NCBI GenBank assembly: GCA_009746045.1
Contig: RPFO01001684.1
Location: forward strand, 1 to 34,724
DNA: 34,724 nucleotides
Direction of reading: 5' to 3'
Source of the DNA: Mesostigma viride
Taxonomy: Eukaryota > Streptophyta > Mesostigmatophyceae > Mesostigmatales > Mesostigmataceae
Positions 30,377-34,724 of this stretch are shown one piece after another. Below the pieces are notes generated by a model. It did no database searches, had not been told where the DNA came from, and worked only from the letters and a program-made list of their open reading frames with translations. The first letter of the stretch is position 1; the number at the start of each line of letters is the position of its first letter. The position numbers were made by a program, and so were the translations under genes.

Positions 30377-30384
30377 TATACTAG
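30377..30384 (-). promoter_or_regulatory. TATA-like element CTAGTATA
   Basis: On the minus strand it lies 9 bp before the ATG at 30367. It closely matches the CTAGTATG before the fibre gene at 20122. Confidence 0.4.
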
Positions 30385-30396
30385 ATGCATCAGAGA

Positions 30397-30627
30397 TTAT
30401 TTATGCGGGTCTGCGTCGATTTCCCGCTCCAACGCGTCCACCAGATGTAGCGTGCTGGCCCTGAGGGCATCCACGCCCTTCTCGCCCGCCAACCTCGCCG
30501 TGCTGTTCTGCACACTTCGAGGGGCGCGCGTGGGGTACTTGCCAGCCGGCCACCCCGCTATGATTTCTATGTCCTCGTCGTCTAACGACAAATCTATGGG
30601 ATCGTTCATCGTCCCCTTGTGCGCCAT
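30397..30627 (-). CDS. Small protein with SUMO-interaction-like motif, 76 aa
   Basis: The N-terminal third carries PIDLSLDDEDIEIIAG, with two overlapping hydrophobic cores flanked by acidic residues, which fits a SUMO-interaction motif. The C-terminal half is a single charged helix (EKGVDALRASTLHLVDALER). I chose the ATG at 30627 because an AT-rich leader (gtttaattatcgaaccacatcc) precedes it; an in-frame ATG at 30651 would add eight residues encoded by that leader. It may be an adaptor that recruits SUMOylated host proteins, which is inference. Confidence 0.55.
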   Translation of the reverse strand: MAHKGTMNDPIDLSLDDEDIEIIAGWPAGKYPTRAPRSVQNSTARLAGEKGVDALRASTLHLVDALEREIDADPHK

Positions 30628-30753
30628 GGATGTGGTTCGATAATTAAACATTACGATTTAATTTGCGTTGGGTACTCATTGTAGGATTCGCAATTCGCGT
30701 GCATTAGAGTTTATTGAATCGGTAAGAGGAATAGTTTACAGGTCAAAAGTCAC

Positions 30754-31464
30754 TCAGTTTGAGGGCTCCTCGTCGGAGTTGTTGGACATCTCCTCGTCAC
30801 TGCCCTTCTCGATGAAGGAGTACCCTAGCGGCATCCTGTTGCTGGGGAAAAACTGCACCAGCTTCAAGACGGGCGTGCACCCGAACTTCTTGCCCATGAA
30901 CCACAGGCGCGATATCTCCACGATGGTCTGCACCTCCATTCCCTTCTCCAGCTCGAACCCGGTGACGGGCTTCTTGTCCTCGTCGAAGAACTGGCAATCG
31001 AACTTGTTGTTGCGGAAGGGGACCGAGCACTTGAAGGTTGGCGGGTACTGCTCCTTCTTGGAGGGCTTGATGGCGGAGGTGTAGAGCTCGTCCACGAACT
31101 CGCGGCTCAGTTTCTTGCCAAACCAGGCGGTGCTCTTCTCGACGGACGTGTCCTTGTTCAGGTCGTCGAAGTCCACCCACTTCTTGTAAAAAATGCCCGT
31201 GTCGCTGGCGGGGTCGTAGTGCCCATCCATGCTCAGGTCCAGCGTGTACTTGGGCGGGGCGGTGGTGCCTGGTGTCTTGGCCTCGAAGTGGCTTATCCCG
31301 AACGGGGCGCGCATCCTCGGGGTCTGGATGCGGATGGGCACCTCCTTCCCATCCTTCATGTAGTTCACGTACACGGACAGCCCTCCCGAGGCCGTGCGCT
31401 TGGGGTCCCGGTATACGATCTTGGAGGGGTCGAAATCCTCGAACAGGACGATGGTGGACGTCAT
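30754..31464 (-). CDS. Single-stranded DNA-binding protein, NCLDV T7 gp2.5-like
   Basis: The 236 aa protein resembles the T7 gp2.5-like OB-fold SSB family of giant viruses. It has an N-terminal strand set (TIVLFEDFDPSKIVYRDPKR), the conserved KYTLDLSMDG strand near residue 75, WFGKKLSREFVDELY near 114, and YPPTFKCSVPFRNNKFDC near 141. It ends in an acidic tail (EKGSDEEMSNNSDEEPSN), as SSBs use to bind partner replication proteins. It would coat ssDNA during replication and during YqaJ-driven recombination. Its ATG overlaps the stop of the upstream HNH gene as ATGA. Confidence 0.75.
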   Translation of the reverse strand: MTSTIVLFEDFDPSKIVYRDPKRTASGGLSVYVNYMKDGKEVPIRIQTPRMRAPFGISHFEAKTPGTTAPPKYTLDLSMDGHYDPASDTGIFYKKWVDFDDLNKDTSVEKSTAWFGKKLSREFVDELYTSAIKPSKKEQYPPTFKCSVPFRNNKFDCQFFDEDKKPVTGFELEKGMEVQTIVEISRLWFMGKKFGCTPVLKLVQFFPSNRMPLGYSFIEKGSDEEMSNNSDEEPSN

Positions 31465-32110
31465 GACTGGAATTCGCTAGGGAGTGCGGACGCTGCGGAC
31501 GTGTGGCGCTCAACAGAGGCGGCGCTGGTGATCAGCGGGGGTGGTGAGAACCTGCCCGAACCGGGGGGGCTCGGGAACTTATACCATGTCCGACCACCTC
31601 TCACGGAGCGGGGGGACGCCGCGCTCGCCGTCGCTAACTGCCCGGCGGCGGTTGCGACACTCCTGCAGACGGTTACGAAATCGGAGAGCGGCAGCTCCCC
31701 CTTCATCCTGTGGACCTGGAAGCAGACCAGCCGTACGTTGTCCGCGCGGTAACTGTCGTTTGAGTCGATCAGATCCACCGTCGCCGAATCGGGGTACCTC
31801 CCCCCGTCGGGTTGTACTCGTGCGTCATGGGCCTCCCGGTCAGCGCGCACAGGCCCTTGTGATCTTCCCACATCTTCACAAGATCCTGGACGGTGAGCTG
31901 GACGGACGCGCCCTTCGGAGAATGGGCGAGCCTGTCCAGGTGGAAGCGGAAGTATCCCTCGACCGTGGACCGGTCTCTGACGCGGGCGGCACGGTGGCAG
32001 AGCTGGCAGGGGCCCAGGAGCCTCCAGTTGCGGCTGTTGTACCCCCCGCGAGGCTTCTCGATGTTGCATTCGGAGCACATGAGCGTGAGGGGGCGCGGGG
32101 AGGACTCCAT
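31461..32110 (-). CDS. HNH endonuclease with N-terminal zinc knuckle (frame broken at a C run)
   Basis: The N part has two Cys pairs (CSECNIEKPRGGYNS; GPCQLCHRAA), then helices and the start of an HNH domain (VKMWEDHKGLCALTGRPM). The -1 frame after six C (31800-31805 on the plus strand) carries the catalytic half: DSATVDLIDSNDSYRADNVR followed by LVCFQVHRMKGELP. This is the D-x-I-D-S ... Y ... N-V-x-L-V-C ... N/H-x-x-K pattern of phage and NCLDV HNH nucleases. One extra base gives 216 aa. Such genes are often mobile and may act as homing or repair nucleases. The proline/serine-rich C terminus overlaps the SSB start as ATGA. An ATG at 32124 in another frame is an alternative start. Confidence 0.75.
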
Positions 32111-32149
32111 CCACCTTTGCACATGGGCAGCGGAAATAAAGCGCGCGAT

Positions 32150-33967
32150 TTAACCACACAGCGTGTAGTAGTCCCCGTCGCCCGCCTCCAGGCGCACGGA
32201 GCACACGCCGCGCCGACACACGGGCCTGGAGACGGAGAGCATATCCTGATGGAGGGCGTGGTCGCCGGAGGGGGCCTTGGAGGTGTACACCCGCGACCTG
32301 TTTTTCTTCAGGAAGGCCTCCAGCTTCTGCATCCGCGCGTTGTGGCAGGCGTCCATGGCGTCCACGCAGCACGAGTACGCCCGGTCGCACGCCGACGGCG
32401 CCTCTCCCGCCTTGAACTGCTTCCCCCGGTGCCACCAATTCGCCAGGCTTCCAAGGCCTTGTAGACCAGCCATGACGGTGGCAGGGACGCCGGCACCCGT
32501 TCCGAGGGCCACGATAGGGGCCGCGACCTGCGCAACGGCACCGGCAGCGTTTCCCACCGCGTTGGTGATCGTGCCTGCCGCCCTGCCCAGGAACGATTCC
32601 GAGCCCCTGTTCACGGCGTCGTTTGCCTGGATCTTCGTCCTGTCCCAAAGGCCCAACTCATTTCCTCCGACAGACGCGAATCGGCCCGCGTTTTCCTGGA
32701 TGAACTTCATCCTGTCCTCCCCGTCCTTGTTCAAGACCCCCCCGGCAAGCGCCAACCCCTGTGCCCATTGAGGCAAGTGCTGCAGAGCCCCCACGGACCC
32801 CAGCCCCTCCCCCATGGCCCCCACCGCCCCGAAGATATTGGATGCCCAGTCCTTCCACGGGATGGAGGAGGGCGAGGCGCCCGCCTTCTCCATGACGGCC
32901 GCCCTCTGCTCCGGTTTGAGCATGTTCGATATCATGGTGCAGAGGGCCTCCTTGGGCATGGCCGCGAAGGCCTCGGGCGACTCCGCTCTGGTCATGAAGG
33001 CCGCGATGGACGCGAGACGCGTCTTGGAGTCCACGCCGCCGTACATGGTCGAGGCGCACAAGGCCTTGGTGATGCTCTCTATGGCCTCGTCCGCGACCAT
33101 GGCGCACAGGTCCGCCTTGGTGGCCGTCTCGATGGCCTGCGCCGGGATGTCGGGATACAGTCGTTTGGCGAGCGCCACCACGCGGTCCCGGGGCAGGCTC
33201 TTGGCCACCCCCGAGGCGCAGTCCACGCGCGCTTCGATCAGGGAGGGCGTGGCGACCTTCTCCCCCGCGTGCATGGATCGCAGGATTTCGCCGACGGGCG
33301 TCGTGGCGGGCTGGGCCGCCCGGGCGGCGGCGTCCACGTTGGTCCACTCGCGCATGTACACCTGCGGGGGGATGCCCGCGTCCGGCGAGGACTTGCTGGA
33401 GGCCGTGTACAAAGCCGGGGTGTTGAACAGCGCCTCGATCTGCCGCTGTTGTTGCTGGGCCAGCGATTGGGCGGTACTGGGCGGACGGATCGGGCCACTG
33501 CGGCGGGGAGAAGGCCGAAGCGGGCCATTGTGGGAGAGGGGGCGGGGCCGCGGCGGGGGGAGTCCAAAGAGGGGGGTAGGAAGCGGTGGGAGGCAGCTGG
33601 GGGGGAGGAAGCTGGCGGTGGGCGGCGGCACCCAGCCCCAGTCGGGCGCCGCGGTTCGCGGCTTCTTCGGCTTTCTGGGCGCGGGCGACGTGGCGTACGG
33701 GCTCTGCGCCCACGTGGCGGGGGAGGGGGTCTCCCACAAGGGCACCTTGGGCTTGTTTTTGGCCCCGGGCGGGCGTCCGGGCCCTCGCTTTCGTGTGGGC
33801 GGGGTCACGTACGCCGCCTGAGCTAGCGGAGCGGCGGCGGGGGCGGGCTGCTGCAGACTCTTCAGCATCATGTCGATGGCCAGGGACTCTAGGTTCTGCT
33901 GGTTCATGTTTGGCGTGGCCCGCAGTAGGTAGTCCAGTTCGCTCTGGGGCACGTTTAACCCTGTCAT
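32150..33967 (-). CDS. AT-hook, proline-rich virion/core protein, 605 aa
   Basis: Residues about 54-70 contain an AT-hook, RKRGPGRPPGAKNK, the minor-groove DNA-binding motif. A long proline-rich, basic region follows (about 75-170) with repeated PPP and RPRPL stretches. Residues about 230-400 are helical. Near 470-520 there is an Ala/Gly-rich stretch with weak membrane character (AAGAVAQVAAPIVALGTGAG). A cysteine-rich C terminus closes the protein (CDRAYSCCVDAMDACH; CRRGVCSVRLE). A DNA-packaging core protein or a membrane-active internal capsid protein are the two readings. The leader is gtatctgtataatacca. Confidence 0.55.
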   Translation of the reverse strand: MTGLNVPQSELDYLLRATPNMNQQNLESLAIDMMLKSLQQPAPAAAPLAQAAYVTPPTRKRGPGRPPGAKNKPKVPLWETPSPATWAQSPYATSPAPRKPKKPRTAAPDWGWVPPPTASFLPPSCLPPLPTPLFGLPPPRPRPLSHNGPLRPSPRRSGPIRPPSTAQSLAQQQQRQIEALFNTPALYTASSKSSPDAGIPPQVYMREWTNVDAAARAAQPATTPVGEILRSMHAGEKVATPSLIEARVDCASGVAKSLPRDRVVALAKRLYPDIPAQAIETATKADLCAMVADEAIESITKALCASTMYGGVDSKTRLASIAAFMTRAESPEAFAAMPKEALCTMISNMLKPEQRAAVMEKAGASPSSIPWKDWASNIFGAVGAMGEGLGSVGALQHLPQWAQGLALAGGVLNKDGEDRMKFIQENAGRFASVGGNELGLWDRTKIQANDAVNRGSESFLGRAAGTITNAVGNAAGAVAQVAAPIVALGTGAGVPATVMAGLQGLGSLANWWHRGKQFKAGEAPSACDRAYSCCVDAMDACHNARMQKLEAFLKKNRSRVYTSKAPSGDHALHQDMLSVSRPVCRRGVCSVRLEAGDGDYYTLCG

Positions 33968-34004
33968 TGGTATTATACAGATACACAGTTTTTTTTACGA
34001 GATC

Positions 34005-34334
34005 ATGGACCTGCTCGTCATCCCGTGCGACGACCTAGATGTGACGCACGGGTCGTGCGACCCGTGCGCCGTGAGAACGGTTAAGCGAGCGCTGCTGAAA
34101 ACCGAGCGCCCGGTCCATCGACGTCACTGCGACTCGTGTGGCCTCACGGCGGAGTACAACGGCGAGGCGGAGATCACGGGATCGCCCATCAACGTGCTGG
34201 CCAGCTTCGCCTTCCAGATACCCATCTACGGGGACGCGGTGGTGTCGCACGCTACGGACCGGGCGTGGACGCACCACCTGTGCATCCCTACGCCTTCTTC
34301 GGTTTCTTGGGGTTCTTCCCGTTCTCCGTGGTGA
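34005..34334 (+). CDS. Hypothetical zinc-binding protein, 109 aa
   Basis: Two cysteine pairs about 25 residues apart (GSCDPCAVRT near residue 18 and RHCDSCGLTAEYNG near 43) suggest a zinc ribbon. A beta-rich middle follows (INVLASFAFQIPIYGDAVVS). It shares a divergent promoter gap of 37 bp with the gene at 33967, with tattatacagatacacag and a run of eight T. The last about 15 codons overlap the convergent gene at 34288. Family unknown; related ribbon proteins in giant viruses are often transcription-associated. Confidence 0.55.
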   Translation: MDLLVIPCDDLDVTHGSCDPCAVRTVKRALLKTERPVHRRHCDSCGLTAEYNGEAEITGSPINVLASFAFQIPIYGDAVVSHATDRAWTHHLCIPTPSSVSWGSSRSPW

Positions 34335-34724
34335 CCACCTTGACGAACTTGTCCAGCGAGCACTTGGAGTCCACCATGGGTCGCGCCCTCTTCAACGCGA
34401 GCGTGCCGGCCGGCTGCTGCGCCTTCTTAACCGGCGCGGGGTTGTCCGGGTCCCGCCTGTAGGTCGCCACCGCGTCTGCCTTCATGGCCCGGGAGACGTC
34501 GTTGATCTTCTGCACAAAGTCCGCCTCGGGCAGGAAGTTCATGGCGAAGGGCGGCTCCTTCAGCATGTGCACCTCGCTGCGACTGCTGGCCCGGAACGCC
34601 TCGATGGTCATGGGGCCTCCGAACATCTCGAGGCAGGTCCTCGGGGGGGCGGCCGGCACGCCGGGGAAGGGCCTGCCGTGCCTCCCCGCCCTCCACAGCC
34701 GCTGCGTCATGAGGAACAGGAGAC
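34288..34724 (-). CDS. Hypothetical protein, C-terminal part (runs off the right edge)
   Basis: The frame is open at the right edge, so the 5' end may be missing; an ATG at 34710 could also be the true start. The visible part has an N-terminal Arg/Pro-rich stretch, helical segments (MTIEAFRASSRSEVHML; FVQKINDVSRAMKADAVATY) and a very basic C terminus (TTENGKNPKKPKKA) typical of DNA-binding virion or nuclear proteins. No family recognised. Confidence 0.5.
   Translation of the reverse strand, partial: LLFLMTQRLWRAGRHGRPFPGVPAAPPRTCLEMFGGPMTIEAFRASSRSEVHMLKEPPFAMNFLPEADFVQKINDVSRAMKADAVATYRRDPDNPAPVKKAQQPAGTLALKRARPMVDSKCSLDKFVKVVTTENGKNPKKPKKA

Noticed and set aside
32768-33826. Long plus-strand frames antisense to the AT-hook protein
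   Set aside because: Low-complexity glycine/arginine frames; the minus-strand frame has the AT-hook and a promoter-like leader.

Overview
The window reads as part of the genome of a GC-rich, double-stranded DNA virus of the phylum Nucleocytoviricota (NCLDV), most likely infecting a unicellular eukaryote such as an alga or protist. The evidence is an archaeo-eukaryotic primase, a D5-type SF3 helicase, a T7 gp2.5-like single-strand binding protein, a RuvC-type resolvase and a YqaJ exonuclease, together with several small families I associate with algal and amoebal giant viruses (DUF5759, DUF5760, DUF5763 and DUF5832-like). These family names come from remembered motif patterns, not from a search. 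Genes are tightly packed on both strands, most have a short AT-rich element just before the ATG, and no spliced genes are evident. No major capsid protein, packaging ATPase, DNA polymerase or RNA polymerase is present, and reading frames run off both ends, so this is a piece of a larger genome. The host is not determined.

Layout. 1-4.7 kb: the end of a C1q-like jelly-roll protein, primase, a cobalamin adenosyltransferase, a SLATT two-TM protein, small proteins, a zinc-motif protein and a PD-(D/E)XK-like nuclease. 4.8-12.9 kb: two Bro-N-like regulators and one KilA-N regulator that share a C-terminal module, with RuvC, YqaJ, a DUF5832-like protein, structural-looking proteins and a tRNA between them. 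13-20.1 kb: three consecutive fibre or adhesin genes, including one of 1521 residues with six Ig-like repeats and two lectin-like domains. 20.2-24.8 kb: small virion or regulatory proteins and the D5 helicase. 24.85-25.45 kb: the only long non-coding stretch, which holds a degenerate iteron-like array. 25.4-34.7 kb: F-box and RING/TRAF proteins, small membrane proteins, SSB, an HNH nuclease, an AT-hook protein and a truncated gene at the right edge.

Primase, helicase and SSB would form the replication core, with YqaJ and RuvC providing end resection and junction resolution. The F-box, RING and SUMO-interaction-like motifs suggest manipulation of host ubiquitin and SUMO pathways. The fibre trio would mediate attachment.

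At least eleven genes are broken at short G or C homopolymers. In every case one extra base would reopen the frame. This looks like systematic homopolymer under-calling in the assembly rather than biology, and it affects how each of these genes should be read. The most interesting biological signals are perfect inverted repeats at the matching place inside all three modular DNA-binding genes, the iteron-like array next to the helicase, and the adenosyltransferase-SLATT pair.
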